Part shown: one piece after another, positions 6,628 through 17,000 of the stretch | How positions within the stretch are numbered: the first letter of the stretch is position 1 | Layout: every line of letters begins with the position of its first letter | From: Sodalis praecaptivus | GTDB lineage: Bacteria > Pseudomonadota > Gammaproteobacteria > Enterobacterales > Enterobacteriaceae | DNA length: 64,000 nucleotides | NCBI RefSeq assembly: GCF_000517425.1 | Contig: NZ_CP006569.1 | Location: 4,392,760 to 4,456,759, forward strand | Reading direction: 5' to 3' | Notes under the pieces: generated by a model | What the model was told of the DNA's origin: nothing | The model's input: only the letters and a program-made list of their open reading frames with translations | The model's database searches: none | Made by a program: the position numbers and the translations under genes

Positions 6628-8766
6628 GTGCAACCGGTAGTGATCAAACGGGACGGATGTCAGGTCAATTTCGATGAACAGCGTATTTTCCAGGCGGTTT
6701 TGCATGCCGCACAGGCGGCAGGCGTAGACGACGCGGATTATTGCGCGACCGTCGCCGCGCTGGTCGCGCGGCAGATGGCGTCCCGCTCCCATGTGGATAT
6801 CCGCGATATCCAGGACGCGGTGGAAAATCAGCTGATGGCGGGTCCTTATAAAACCCTCGCGCGGCTGTACATCGAATACCGTCACGATCGCGACGTGGCG
6901 CGCGAGCAGCGCGGCCGGTTGAACCAGGAAATCCGCGGGCTGGTGGAACAGAGCAATATGGCGCTGTTAAACGAAAACGCCAATAAGGACAGCAAAGTGA
7001 TCCCCACCCAGCGCGATTTGCTGGCCGGGATCGTCGCCAAACATTACGCCCGGCAACACATCCTGCCGCGCGATGTGGTGCTGGCCCACGAACGCGGCGA
7101 GATTCATTATCACGATCTGGATTACTCGCCGTTCTTTCCCATGTTCAACTGCATGCTCATCGATTTACAGGGCATGCTTACCCAGGGTTTTAAAATGGGC
7201 AACGCCGAGATAGAGCCGCCGCGCTCGATCTCCACCGCCACCGCGGTCACCGCGCAAATTATCGCCCAGGTCGCCAGCCATATTTACGGCGGCACCACCA
7301 TTAATCGGATCGATGAAATCCTAGCGCCCTATGTCGCCGCCAGTTATGACAAGCACCGTAACACCGCCAGTGAATGGCATATTGCGGATGCGGAAGGCTA
7401 TGCCCGCGCCCGTACCGAAAAAGAGTGTTTTGATGCTTTCCAGTCGCTGGAATATGAGGTCAATACTCTGCACACCGCCAACGGTCAGACGCCGTTCGTC
7501 ACTTTCGGCTTCGGGCTGGGCACCAGCGCGGAATCGCGGCTGATTCAGCAGTCCATACTGCGCAACCGCATCGCTGGTCTGGGTAAAAACCGGAAAACCG
7601 CGGTGTTCCCCAAGTTGGTGTTCGCGATTCGCGATGGCGTCAATCATAAATTCAGCGATCCTAACTACGATATCAAACAGCTGGCGCTGGAGTGCGCCAG
7701 CAAACGGATGTACCCCGACATCCTCAATTATGACCAGGTGGTGAAAGTCACCGGATCGTTTAAAACGCCGATGGGCTGCCGCAGTTTCCTCGGTGCCTAT
7801 GAGGAAAATGGCCAGCTTGTCCACGATGGCCGCAATAATCTTGGCGTTATCAGCCTCAATTTGCCGCGCATTGCGCTGGAGGCTGAACGCGACGAAGCGC
7901 GCTTCTGGTCATTGCTGGACGAGCGGCTGCGGCTGGCCAAAAAAGCGTTGATGACCCGTATCGCCCGACTGGACGGCGTAAAAGCGCGGGTCGCGCCAAT
8001 ACTGTATATGGAAGGGGCCTGTGGCGTGCGCCTGAAGGCGGATGACAACATCGCCGAGATCTTCAAACACGGTCGCGCCACCATTTCGCTGGGCTATATC
8101 GGCATTCACGAAACCATTAACGCGCTATTTGGCAACCGCACCCACGTTTACGACAGCGTCGAGCTGCGGGAGAAAGCGCTGGCGATCGTCGCACGGTTGC
8201 AGGCGGCGACCGACCGTTGGAAGAAAGAAACCGGTTATGGTTTCAGCCTCTACAGTACGCCGAGCGAAAACCTGTGCGACCGTTTTTGCCGCCTGGACGC
8301 CGCCGAGTTCGGTATTATCGACGGCGTCACCGATAAAGGGTATTACACCAACAGTTTCCATCTGGACGTGGAAAAGAAAGTGAATCCCTATGACAAGTTG
8401 GATTTCGAGGCGCCCTATCCTCCGCTGGCAAGCGGCGGTTTTATCTGTTACGGCGAGTACCCTAATCTGCAACACAACCTGCGCGCGCTGGAAGATGTCT
8501 GGGACTACAGCTATCACCGCGTGCCTTACTACGGTACTAATACCCCTATCGATGAGTGCTACGAGTGCGGTTTTACCGGCGAATTCGCCTGCACCAGTAA
8601 GGGCTTTACCTGCCCGAAATGCGGCAACCATAACCCGGCGCGCGTGTCGGTGACCCGACGGGTCTGCGGTTATCTGGGCAGCCCGGATGCGCGGCCGTTT
8701 AACGCCGGTAAACAGGAGGAAGTCAAACGGCGCGTCAAGCATCTCTCGACCGGCGAGCTGGGTTGA
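6628..8766 (+). CDS. nrdD: anaerobic ribonucleoside-triphosphate reductase
   Basis: NrdD reduces NTPs to dNTPs without oxygen using a glycyl radical and formate. Starting at GTG 6628, which has AAGGAG seven bases upstream, the product is 712 aa, exactly the E. coli length. The N-terminal ATP-cone (KRDGCQVNF, residues about 5-95) carries allosteric control. The C-terminus has two CxxC zinc pairs (CYECGF and CPKCGN) and the glycyl-radical loop RVCGYLGSPDARPFN. The longer frame beginning at ATG 6553 adds 25 residues with no homology and lacks a ribosome site. nrdG follows after 6 bp. The paired NrdR-like boxes and a possible FNR site fit oxygen- and dATP-responsive control. Confidence 0.97.
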   Translation: MQPVVIKRDGCQVNFDEQRIFQAVLHAAQAAGVDDADYCATVAALVARQMASRSHVDIRDIQDAVENQLMAGPYKTLARLYIEYRHDRDVAREQRGRLNQEIRGLVEQSNMALLNENANKDSKVIPTQRDLLAGIVAKHYARQHILPRDVVLAHERGEIHYHDLDYSPFFPMFNCMLIDLQGMLTQGFKMGNAEIEPPRSISTATAVTAQIIAQVASHIYGGTTINRIDEILAPYVAASYDKHRNTASEWHIADAEGYARARTEKECFDAFQSLEYEVNTLHTANGQTPFVTFGFGLGTSAESRLIQQSILRNRIAGLGKNRKTAVFPKLVFAIRDGVNHKFSDPNYDIKQLALECASKRMYPDILNYDQVVKVTGSFKTPMGCRSFLGAYEENGQLVHDGRNNLGVISLNLPRIALEAERDEARFWSLLDERLRLAKKALMTRIARLDGVKARVAPILYMEGACGVRLKADDNIAEIFKHGRATISLGYIGIHETINALFGNRTHVYDSVELREKALAIVARLQAATDRWKKETGYGFSLYSTPSENLCDRFCRLDAAEFGIIDGVTDKGYYTNSFHLDVEKKVNPYDKLDFEAPYPPLASGGFICYGEYPNLQHNLRALEDVWDYSYHRVPYYGTNTPIDECYECGFTGEFACTSKGFTCPKCGNHNPARVSVTRRVCGYLGSPDARPFNAGKQEEVKRRVKHLSTGELG

Positions 8767-8772
8767 GGGACG

Positions 8773-9363
8773 ATGAATTACCATCAGTACTACCCGGTGG
8801 ACGTCATCAATGGCCCCGGTACGCGCTGTACGCTGTTCGTCTCCGGCTGCGAGCACCAATGTCCGGGATGCTACAACAAAAGCACCTGGCGGCTTAATTC
8901 CGGTTTACCCTTTACCGCGCAGATGGAGGATCGCATTATTTGCCATTTGCAGGATACGCGTATCCGGCGGCAGGGTTTATCCCTGTCGGGCGGCGATCCG
9001 CTGCATCCGGCAAATCTGGCGCCGATTCGCCGTCTGCTGCAACGGGTACGTCGGGAATGCCCCGATAAAGATGTTTGGATGTGGACCGGCTATACCCTCG
9101 GGACGCTAACCGAGGCGCAGCAGCAGGTGGTAGCGCTTGTGGATGTGCTAGTGGACGGCAAATTCGTGCAGGATTTACACGATCCCGCGCTAATTTGGCG
9201 CGGCAGCGGCAATCAGGTGATCCACGATTTGCATGCGCAGCGCAGGCTACAAGGGGCGAGCTTGCGGGCGTCGCTCAACGCGGCGGAGATAAGCGCAGCG
9301 ATGGAGACCGGCGACGCGAAGGGGAGCCCCGCTCCCACCGGCGTCGCCGACACGAGGGAGTAA
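8773..9363 (+). CDS. nrdG: anaerobic ribonucleotide reductase activase, with extra C-terminal tail
   Basis: NrdG is the radical-SAM activase that puts the glycyl radical on NrdD. The [4Fe-4S] motif CEHQCPGC (CxxxCxxC, about residues 26-33) and the LSGGDPL motif (about 74-80) are intact. E. coli NrdG is 154 aa and ends just after NQVVHHL; here the match ends at NQVIHDL and about 40 further residues follow, giving 196 aa. The tail is Ala/Arg/Ser-rich and its last part is encoded by the first units of a 35-bp tandem array (from 9311); the stop lies inside the second unit. The original stop was probably lost. The catalytic core looks complete, so activity is likely retained. Confidence 0.93.
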   Translation: MNYHQYYPVDVINGPGTRCTLFVSGCEHQCPGCYNKSTWRLNSGLPFTAQMEDRIICHLQDTRIRRQGLSLSGGDPLHPANLAPIRRLLQRVRRECPDKDVWMWTGYTLGTLTEAQQQVVALVDVLVDGKFVQDLHDPALIWRGSGNQVIHDLHAQRRLQGASLRASLNAAEISAAMETGDAKGSPAPTGVADTRE

Positions 9364-9577
9364 CCAAACCGATAGGGGCTGCCGACGCGGGGGGGCAGCC
9401 ATTTCCACCCATGCCGCCGCAGAGAGAGAGGCGGCCAATTTACCTCTGTCGCCGCAGTGAGGGAGGCAGCCACATTCCCCCCTGTCGCGGCAGTGAGAGA
9501 GGCGGCCAATGTAGCCCTGTCGCCGCAGTGACAGAGGCGGCCTATTTAGCCCTGTTGCCGCAGTGACAGAGGCATCC
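9311..9577 (+). repeat. 35-bp tandem array overlapping the end of nrdG
   Basis: Units begin at 9311, 9346, 9381, 9416, 9451, 9487, 9522 and 9557, that is every 35 bp (once 36). The last four and the partial eighth are close copies of a unit opening GCCGCAGTGA and closing with CCTGT; the first three are more degenerate. The first one and a half units are read as the C-terminus of nrdG. All units are in one orientation with no spacers, so this is not a CRISPR. The rest of the gap to 9899 shows no gene. Confidence 0.85.
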
Positions 9578-9899
9578 ATACCTACTGGCGCTGCCGGATC
9601 ATTTGCGCGGCGCCGATGGCTTAGGCGCCGCCCGGCCGGCGGTGCGCCCTGATCTTGCCCGCGGGTATCCCGCCGGTTCGTGGTGGTGCGCCAAGCCGCC
9701 GTAGCGCCAGCGAACAGGGTGACGCTCACGCGTAAGCCGTGTCGGTTATTGCGGCGGCGAATTGTCAATAAGCGCAAATTTGCTCATGTAATGGGTGTTT
9801 ATGCCGATAATATTGATGCGTATCAATAAGCCTGGTGTGTTTTTCACGTTCACTTAAGCTTGGCCAACTTATTTATCAACAACTTGAAATAGGAATTTC

Positions 9900-10325
9900 A
9901 TGCGCGTTTGTGTTCGTCCCGCCCGATTCAGCCATCTGCTTAGCCGCCGCCGCCGGCGGATTGCCTGGCAGTGCATGCTGTTTATCTGGCTGTGGATGAA
10001 CGCGCAGCTGGCGCTGGCCAGCCACGATTGCAATCTCAAACCCATCTCGCTGCCGCCCAGTATTCAGCACAGTGAGGGCATGATCCATAGCGCCATCCCG
10101 CAGCCGGGCCACACCAGCACCACCGAACCGATCTGCGGTAAACACTGCCTGCCGGATTCGGCGCAGCAGGAAAACCATCACGCGCCGATTATCGCGCTGC
10201 CGAACAGCGCCAGACTCAGTCTAATCGACCGGCATGAGCCGCCACGGCAACAAATCGTTGCCTGGCTGATGCCGCCCATCGCGGGGCCGCCGGCGGAAGA
10301 GAAGTTCTGCCGCTACCGAGAATAA
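9900..10325 (+). CDS. small exported protein at the head of the copper/silver efflux operon
   Basis: A 141-aa product I do not recognise. It begins with an Arg-rich n-region and a hydrophobic core (about 22-40, IAWQCMLFIWLWMNAQLALA) ending in a signal-peptidase-like ALA-S, so it is probably periplasmic. The mature part is rich in His, Pro and Ser and carries three Cys and several His (HDC, ICGKHC, ENHH) that could bind metal. AGGAATTTC precedes the ATG. It lies 78 bp upstream of a CusF-domain gene and in the same direction as the four efflux genes, so a role in periplasmic copper or silver handling is a reasonable inference only. Confidence 0.6.
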   Translation: MRVCVRPARFSHLLSRRRRRIAWQCMLFIWLWMNAQLALASHDCNLKPISLPPSIQHSEGMIHSAIPQPGHTSTTEPICGKHCLPDSAQQENHHAPIIALPNSARLSLIDRHEPPRQQIVAWLMPPIAGPPAEEKFCRYRE

Positions 10326-10403
10326 CCACCTGACAAAACGCAATCGGTTGTCGACGCAGTCATTGCGCCGGCAGTTATTGACTTTTGTTCAGGAATTGTC
10401 CTC

Positions 10404-10994
10404 ATGCGTACTTTATCGCTCAGCGTTAGCGCTGTTGTAAGCCTGTTTTCCCTTTTTTTGCCGCTGGACGCCTCTGCGTCCGCCACGCTAACCGTCGCCG
10501 GCGCTCCTGGCGCGATGGCGCAGATGATGCACGGCCACGCCGACACCCCCATTACTCCAGCCATGACGCTCATCGCCGCTGACGGCCAGCCCGGCATGGC
10601 GCAAATGATGCTCGACCACGCCGACACCCCCGCTACCCCAGCCATGACGCTCATCGCCGCTGACGGCCAGCCCGGCATGGCGCAGATGATGCACGACCAC
10701 GCCGGCGCGATGACCGCCGCTGCTCAGACCTTGCCGGCCACACAGCAGGCCGACGTCGATACCGCCGCCGCAGTCTATAGCGCGCAAGGCGCCATCGCGC
10801 GTTGGGATGCGCATGAAGTCGCCATCGCCCATCACGCGATCCCCGCGCTCAAATGGCCGCCGATGACCATGACGTTCGCGCTGCCCGACGCGCTGGCGGC
10901 CAAGCCGCTCGCCACAGGCACCGCGGTGAATTTCAGCTTCCGCTTGCAAAACGGCAGCTATACCGTCACCGCCATTCAGCCCATCCAGCCATAA
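10404..10994 (+). CDS. cusF: CusF-like periplasmic metallochaperone with Met/His repeats
   Basis: A 196-aa exported protein in two parts. The signal peptide is about residues 1-27. Residues about 38-100 hold repeats of 27 aa opening MAQMM-x-H/D-H with DTP and ending DGQPG, rich in Met and His, as expected for soft-metal binding. Residues about 125-196 form a CusF domain: HHAIPALKWPPMTMTF has the full Cu(I)/Ag(I) ligand set of CusF (His, the capping Trp, and both Met of MTM). CusF passes periplasmic Cu(I)/Ag(I) to the CusCBA pump. The usual CusF is only about 110 aa, so the repeat region is an addition. It is followed 12 bp later by the outer-membrane gene. Confidence 0.85.
   Translation: MRTLSLSVSAVVSLFSLFLPLDASASATLTVAGAPGAMAQMMHGHADTPITPAMTLIAADGQPGMAQMMLDHADTPATPAMTLIAADGQPGMAQMMHDHAGAMTAAAQTLPATQQADVDTAAAVYSAQGAIARWDAHEVAIAHHAIPALKWPPMTMTFALPDALAAKPLATGTAVNFSFRLQNGSYTVTAIQPIQP
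10515..10703 (+). repeat. 81-bp in-frame tandem repeat in cusF-like gene
   Basis: Units start at the ATG codons 10515, 10596 and 10677: two full 81-bp copies and a partial third. The encoded unit begins MAQMMHGHADTP and ends DGQPG. The high similarity and preserved frame imply recent amplification under coding constraint. Confidence 0.9.
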
Positions 10995-11006
10995 GCGAGG
11001 AATATC

Positions 11007-12260
11007 ATGCTGTTACCGTGCCGTTATCCTCGGGCATGGCTGGTCCTCGCGCTCCTTTTCTCTACGGCCGCCGGCGCCGAAGAGATGGGGCTTGCTGAGT
11101 CACTGGTCCGAGCCGAACGCTACTCGGCGGATTTATCCGCCACCGTTTATCAACGTCAGGCGCTGGAAAACCAGGCCGACACCGCCAACCAGCTGCCGGA
11201 CCCGCAGCTTAAGTTCGGTATTGAAAATGTCCCGGTGGGCGGCAGTAACGATCGCCGCTTCAGCCGGGAGGGGATGACCATGAAGCGCGTGGGCATCATG
11301 CAGGAGTATATCAGTCAGACCAAACGTGACCGCAAGGCGGACGCCATCCGCGCCGAGGCGGACGCCGTCTCGGCAAACTATCAGCGTCTGCGCGCGCAGC
11401 TCCAGCGGGATACCGCGCAAGCCTGGCTGGATCTGGCGCTATCGCAACGCGCCGTGGACAGCGCCGTGCGGCTGGCGGCGGAGAGCGAACAGCAAATCGG
11501 TGTACGACGCGCCGGCGTCGCGGCCGGCGCCAATGCGGCCGCGGTGCTGGACGCACGCCTGGCGCTTAGCGCCATGCGCGATACCGTCACCGATGCCCAC
11601 CGGGATGTGGCGCTGGCCCAAGCGCGTCTCACGCAACTCACCGGCGTCGCTCAAGTGCAACCTACAGGCGCGCTGCCGCGCTTTGAGCGCCTACCGGCGG
11701 ATGTGGCCGTGCTCACTCAGGGTATCTCGCAGCACCCCGAAATTCTGCAGGCGCGTCGGGAGGCGGACGTCGCGCAGGCTCGCTCGGCCCAATCGGCCGT
11801 CGCCGCGCTGCCTGATGTCGGCGTGGAGGTGTACTACGCCCAGCGCGCCAGCGGCTATGACGATATGGCCGGCATCATGTTCACGGTCGATTTGCCGCTA
11901 TTTCAGTCGCAGCGCCAGGACAAGGAGCACGCGGCCGATCGGGCGCGCACCTTTGAGGCCAATGATCGGCTGGCGCTCGCCATTCGCGATCATACCGCGC
12001 AGTTACAGGCGCTGATCGCCCGCTATGAAGCATCCCAAAGCCGCTGGCGGCGGCAAACCCAGGAGGTCTTGCCATTGCAGCGCCAGCGCATCGCGCTTGT
12101 GCAGGCGCAATATCGCAGCGGTACCGCCGGCTTGGGCGAGCTGCTTGAGGCTCGCCAGGCGCTATTGAGCAGCGAGCTCGAGGAAAGCCGTGCCGCCAGA
12201 CAACTGGCCCAGGACTGGGCCGCCATCCGCTATTTGATCCCCGAGGAGAATAGGCTATGA
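11007..12260 (+). CDS. cusC: outer-membrane channel of the Cus-type efflux pump
   Basis: A 417-aa TolC/OMF-family protein of the CzcC/CusC kind, forming the trimeric outer-membrane duct. It has a cleavable signal peptide (about 1-24, ending AAGA), two Ala/Gln/Arg-rich helical hairpin regions (about 100-195 and 300-400), and OMF features such as PDPQLKFGIENVPVGG near the N-terminus. I see no lipobox, unlike E. coli CusC, so it resembles CzcC more in that respect. Its stop overlaps the cusB start by 4 bp (ATGA), which implies translational coupling. Confidence 0.88.
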   Translation: MLLPCRYPRAWLVLALLFSTAAGAEEMGLAESLVRAERYSADLSATVYQRQALENQADTANQLPDPQLKFGIENVPVGGSNDRRFSREGMTMKRVGIMQEYISQTKRDRKADAIRAEADAVSANYQRLRAQLQRDTAQAWLDLALSQRAVDSAVRLAAESEQQIGVRRAGVAAGANAAAVLDARLALSAMRDTVTDAHRDVALAQARLTQLTGVAQVQPTGALPRFERLPADVAVLTQGISQHPEILQARREADVAQARSAQSAVAALPDVGVEVYYAQRASGYDDMAGIMFTVDLPLFQSQRQDKEHAADRARTFEANDRLALAIRDHTAQLQALIARYEASQSRWRRQTQEVLPLQRQRIALVQAQYRSGTAGLGELLEARQALLSSELEESRAARQLAQDWAAIRYLIPEENRL

Positions 12261-14038
12261 GCCTCTCTGTTACCGGCCGTACCGGCGTCATCACGCTGGC
12301 GATCGCCGGGTTGATTGCGGCGTTCGCCGCCGGCTATGCGCTGCACCCAGCCGCGCCGGAGCAGGTCGTCACGGCGCAGGATGCGCGCCCTGACGACCAT
12401 CGCAAAGTATTATATTGGTACGATCCCATGGTACCCGGCCAACGTTTCGACAAGCCCGGCAAATCACCGTTTATGGATATGCCGCTGACGCCCCGCTATG
12501 CCGATCAGTCGCAGGATAACGGCGGGATAACCCTCAGCGCCCGCCAACAGCAAAACCTGGGCGTGGCGGTCGCGACGGTGCAGAAAAGTACGCTGTTGCG
12601 GGACCTGGACGCCTTCGGTACCGTCAATATCGACGATCGCGGCCTTCGCGTTATTCCGGCGCGGGCCGGCGGACTGGTGGATAAATTATACGTCCGCGCC
12701 GAACAGCAGCGCGTCACGCAGAATCAGCCGCTGGCGCGGCTGTGGATCCCCGAGTGGAATGCCGCCCAACAGGAATATCTGGCGATAAGGCAACTGGGGG
12801 ACCGCGCCTTGACGGCCGCTGCGCGCCAGAAACTGCAATTGCTGTTGATGCCGGAGGAGGTCATCCGCACGGTTGAGCGAAGCGGGCAACCGCAGACCCG
12901 CATCACCCTGCGCGCGCCGGCAAGCGGCTTTATTAGCCAATTGTCGGTCCGTGAGGGTAGCCAGGTCACCGCGGCGCAGCCGCTGTTTGAGCTGGCATCG
13001 CTGGATCCGTTGTGGTTGGTGGCCGATTTCCCGCAGGCGCAAGCCGGTGCCGTGGCGGCGGGGGATGACATTGTCGCCACCACCGCGCGCTGGCCGGACA
13101 TGCGTTTTCACGGGCGTGTCGAAGAGTTGCTGCCGGTCGTGGATAACAGCACCCGCACCTACCGGGCGCGTATCGCTATCGATAATCATGACGCCCGCCT
13201 ACAGCCGGGCATGTACATGCGGGTGCAGCGGGCCGACGGCGGCGCTACAGGTGAAACGGTGCTGACGATCCCCCAGGACGCGTTACTACAGACCGGCAGC
13301 CGCAATACCGTGCTGCTGGCCGAGGGTGACGGCTATTTCCGGCCGGTTGCGGTCACTGCCGGGCGCAGTTTGGGCGACCGGGTTGAAATCGTCAACGGGC
13401 TGCACGACGGGGATAAAGTCGTCGCCGCCGGGCAATTCCTCATCGACTCCGAGGCCAGCCTGCGCGGCGCGCTGCCGCAGCTAGCGGGTGCGCCGGCCGA
13501 TGGCCAGGGCGCCTCAGCGCCCATGCCGGCAACACCGTCAGGCAATGACAGCGCCGGCGGCGTATCGGCCCCGCCACAGGCGCATCATGATGCCGGCAGC
13601 CACGACATCTCGTCGCCCATGCCGGCGACGCCGTCAGGCAATGACAGCGCCGGCGGCGCATCGGCCCCGCCACAGGCGCATCATATTGCCGGCAGCCACG
13701 ACGCCTCGCCGCCCATGCCGGCGATGCCGTCAGGCAATGACAGCGCCGGCGGCGCATCGGCATCGCCACAGGCGCATCATGATGCCGGCAGCCACGACGC
13801 CTCGCCGCAAACCTACCGGGGAGAAGGGACGCTGAAAGCCCGTCATGATCGGCGGGTGACCCTGGCCCACGGCGCCATCGCGGCGTTGGACTGGCCGGCG
13901 ATGACCATGGATTTCACGCTGCTCGAGAGCGGTTTACCGCCGGAGGTCAACATCGGTAGCCGGGTGCAATTCGCCTTTATCCTGAACGACAGCGGCGCGC
14001 AACTCACCACCATCGTACCGCTAAGGGGCGACCAATGA
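12257..14038 (+). CDS. cusB: CusB-type membrane-fusion protein fused to a C-terminal CusF domain
   Basis: A 593-aa periplasmic adaptor. After an N-terminal membrane anchor (about 12-30) comes the metal-sensing segment [14 protein letters not shown]...SPFMDMPL, whose DPM and FMDM methionines correspond to the Cu(I)/Ag(I) ligands of E. coli CusB. Residues about 90-420 contain the barrel-sandwich, hairpin and beta-barrel parts of an RND adaptor. Residues about 422-517 are three 32-aa His-containing repeats (AHHDAGSHD). Residues about 520-593 are a second CusF module, [16 protein letters not shown], with the full His/Trp/Met-Met ligand set. E. coli CusB is about 407 aa, so the linker and chaperone are additions. 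It overlaps cusA by 4 bp. Confidence 0.93.
   Translation: MSLSVTGRTGVITLAIAGLIAAFAAGYALHPAAPEQVVTAQDARPDDHRKVLYWYDPMVPGQRFDKPGKSPFMDMPLTPRYADQSQDNGGITLSARQQQNLGVAVATVQKSTLLRDLDAFGTVNIDDRGLRVIPARAGGLVDKLYVRAEQQRVTQNQPLARLWIPEWNAAQQEYLAIRQLGDRALTAAARQKLQLLLMPEEVIRTVERSGQPQTRITLRAPASGFISQLSVREGSQVTAAQPLFELASLDPLWLVADFPQAQAGAVAAGDDIVATTARWPDMRFHGRVEELLPVVDNSTRTYRARIAIDNHDARLQPGMYMRVQRADGGATGETVLTIPQDALLQTGSRNTVLLAEGDGYFRPVAVTAGRSLGDRVEIVNGLHDGDKVVAAGQFLIDSEASLRGALPQLAGAPADGQGASAPMPATPSGNDSAGGVSAPPQAHHDAGSHDISSPMPATPSGNDSAGGASAPPQAHHIAGSHDASPPMPAMPSGNDSAGGASASPQAHHDAGSHDASPQTYRGEGTLKARHDRRVTLAHGAIAALDWPAMTMDFTLLESGLPPEVNIGSRVQFAFILNDSGAQLTTIVPLRGDQ
13520..13807 (+). repeat. 96-bp in-frame tandem repeat (3 copies) in cusB
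   Basis: Three exact-length copies start at 13520, 13616 and 13712 and end at 13807. Each encodes 32 residues opening PMPA[10 protein letters not shown] and closing AHH-x-AGSHD, forming a flexible Pro/Gly/His linker between the adaptor and its fused CusF domain. Differences between copies are few. Confidence 0.95.
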
Positions 14039-17000
14039 TCGCTTTCATTATTCGCTGGTCGCTGCGCAACCGCCTGCTTGTCATCTTGGCGGCGCTGCTG
14101 CTGGCGGCCTGGGGCATTTGGTCTCTACAACGCACGCCGGTGGACGCGCTACCGGATCTGTCCGATGTCCAGGTCATCGTTCGGGTCAGCTATCCCGGCA
14201 AAGCGCCGCAGGTTGTAGAAGATCAGGTTACCTGGCCTTTGACGACCACGATGCTGTCGGTTCCCGGCGCGACCACCGTGCGCGGCTTCTCCATGTTCGG
14301 CGATGCTTATATCTATGTCCTGTTCGCCGATGGTACCGATCCCTATTGGGCACGATCGCGGGTGCTGGAATACCTGAGCCAGACGCAAGCGACGCTGCCG
14401 GCAGAGGCTCGCGCCGGCCTGGGTCCGGACGCAACCGGCGTCGGCTGGGTTTATGAGTACGCGCTGGTGGATCGCAGCGGCCGGCACAATCTGGCGGAGC
14501 TGCGGGCGTTGCAGGATTGGGTCCTTAAGTTTGAGTTGAAAACCGTGCCCAACGTGGCGGAAGTCGCGAGCCTCGGCGGCATGGTGCGGCAATACCAGTT
14601 GGTGCTGCAGCCGGACAAGATGCGCGCATTGAATATCAGCCATCAACAAATCATCGAAGCGGTACAGCAGGCCAACCAGGAGGGCGGCGGCTCGGTGCTG
14701 GAGATGAGCGAAGCCGAATATATGGTACGCACCGCCGGCTATTTGAAAACGCTGGCGGATTTCAACCACATTGTCATCGACGCCCGCGGCGGCGTGCCGA
14801 TATTGTTGTCCGATGTGGCGCAGGTCCGCCTCGGGCCGGAGATGCGACGCGGCGTGGCGGAACTGAACGGGGAAGGAGAAGTCGCCGGCGGGATCGTCAT
14901 TATGCGCTACGGTAAAAATGCGCTGGATACGATCAACGGCGTTAAAAACAAGCTGGCGGACATTCGCCGCAGTCTGCCGCCGGGCGTAGAAATCGTGCCG
15001 GTTTACGACCGTTCCCACTTGATTGAGCAGGCCATTGATTCGTTATCCCATAAACTGATCGAAGAGTTTATCGTCGTGGCGCTGGTGTGCAGTCTGTTTT
15101 TGTTTCACTTCCGCTCCGCGCTGGTGGCGATAATCACCCTGCCGCTCGGCATATTGGGCGCCTTCATCGTCATGCGTTATCAGGGAATCAACGCCAATAT
15201 CATGTCGCTCGGCGGTATCGCCATCGCCATCGGCGCCATGGTCGACGCCGCCATCGTGATGATAGAGAACATGCACAAGGTGCTGGAGCAGTGGCGCCAT
15301 GATCATCCCGGCAAGACGCCGTCAAACGAGGACTATTGGCACGTTTCCGCCCGCGCCGCCACCGAAGTGGGGCCGGCGCTTTTCTGTAGCCTGCTGATCA
15401 TCACTCTATCTTTCATTCCGGTTTTCTCGCTGGAGGCGCAGGAGGGCCGGATGTTCAGCCCGCTGGCGTTCACCAAGACCTACTCCATGGCGATCGCCGC
15501 CGGCCTGGGGATCACGCTGGTGCCGGTACTGATGGGGTACTTCATCCGCGGCCGCATTCCAGACGAGAGGGCCAATCCCCTTAACCGTTGGCTGATTGCG
15601 CTGTATCGCCCCGTGCTGGATTTGGCGCTGGCCAGGCCCTGGGCCACGCTCGGTCTATCGCTCACGCTGTTGTTGGTTACCCTTTATCCCCTCAGCCGGC
15701 TAGGCAGCGAGTTCATGCCGCCGCTAGACGAAGGGGATTTGCTGTACATGCCCTCGACTCTGCCCGGCATCTCGGCGCGCGAAGCCGCTCGGCTACTACA
15801 GCAGACCAATCGGCTTATCAAGACCGTGCCGGAAGTGGAGACGGTATTCGGTAAAGCGGGCCGGGCGGATACCGCGACGGATCCAGCGCCGCTGACCATG
15901 CTGGAAACCACGATTCATTTCAAACCCAAACAGCAGTGGCGACCGGGGATGACCATGGATAAATTGGTGCGCGAGCTGGATAACGCCGTCTCCCTGCCCG
16001 GCATTGCCAATGTGTGGGTACCGCCCATCCGCAACCGGCTGGATATGTTGGCCACCGGTATCAAGAGTCCGGTTGGCATCAAGGTCAACGGCAATAACAT
16101 TGACCAGATTGAAGAGGTCGCACAGCAAATCGAACGGGTGGTACGGCAGGTGCCGGGCGTCACGTCGGCGCTGGCGGAGCGCTTGAAAGGCGGACGCTAT
16201 ATCGATGTGGATATCGACCGGGTGCGCGCCGCGCGCTATGGCGTCACGGTGCAGGCGCTACAGTCCCTGGTCGCCGCGGTCGTCGGCGGAGAGAACATCG
16301 GCCAAACCATCGAGGGGCGCGAACGTTATCCCATTAATGTGCGCTATCCGCGCGAGTTGCGGGATTCGGTGCAAAAACTGCGCGACCTGCCGGTTATCAC
16401 CGCGGCCGGCGCGCAGGTTACGCTGGGGGATTTGGCCTCCATCCGCGTTAATGACGGGCCACCGATGCTGAAAAGCGAAAATGCCCGGCTGTCGAATTGG
16501 ATCTATGTCGATCTGCGCGGCCGGGATTTGAAATCGGCCGTCGAGGAGATGCAGCGCGCGGTGACGCAACAGGTCAAGCTACCGCAGGGGGTGTCGCTCA
16601 GTTGGTCCGGGCAGTTCGAGTATCTTGAGCGCGCCAGCGCCAAGCTGAAAATCGTACTGCCTTTCACGCTGGCGATTATCTTTGTTCTACTGTATATCAC
16701 CTTCAGCCGGGTGCGCGATGCGCTGCTTATCATGGGCACACTGCCGTTTGCGTTGATTGGCGGCGTCTGGCTGCTCTATCTGCTGAACTACAATTTGTCG
16801 GTGGCGGCCGCGGTGGGCTTTATCGCGCTGGCCGGCGTTGCGGCAGAATTCGGCGTGATTATGGTGCTGTATCTTAACCACGCGCTGGTCAAGCACCGCG
16901 ACGAACAGGGGCAGTTAGACGAACGGGCGTTGCTGGCGGCCATTCGCGAGGGCGCGGTGCTGCGCGTGCGGCCGAAAGTCATGACCGTTGCGACCATCAT

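Noticed and set aside
9075-9777. Frames of 163 and 176 codons over the 35-bp array
   Set aside because: Repeat-driven open frames on both strands; the plus frame is a shifted reading of nrdG.
13440-13835. Frames of about 110 codons antisense and out of frame in cusB
   Set aside because: They are shadows of the 96-bp coding repeat; the CusB frame has the full adaptor and CusF domains.
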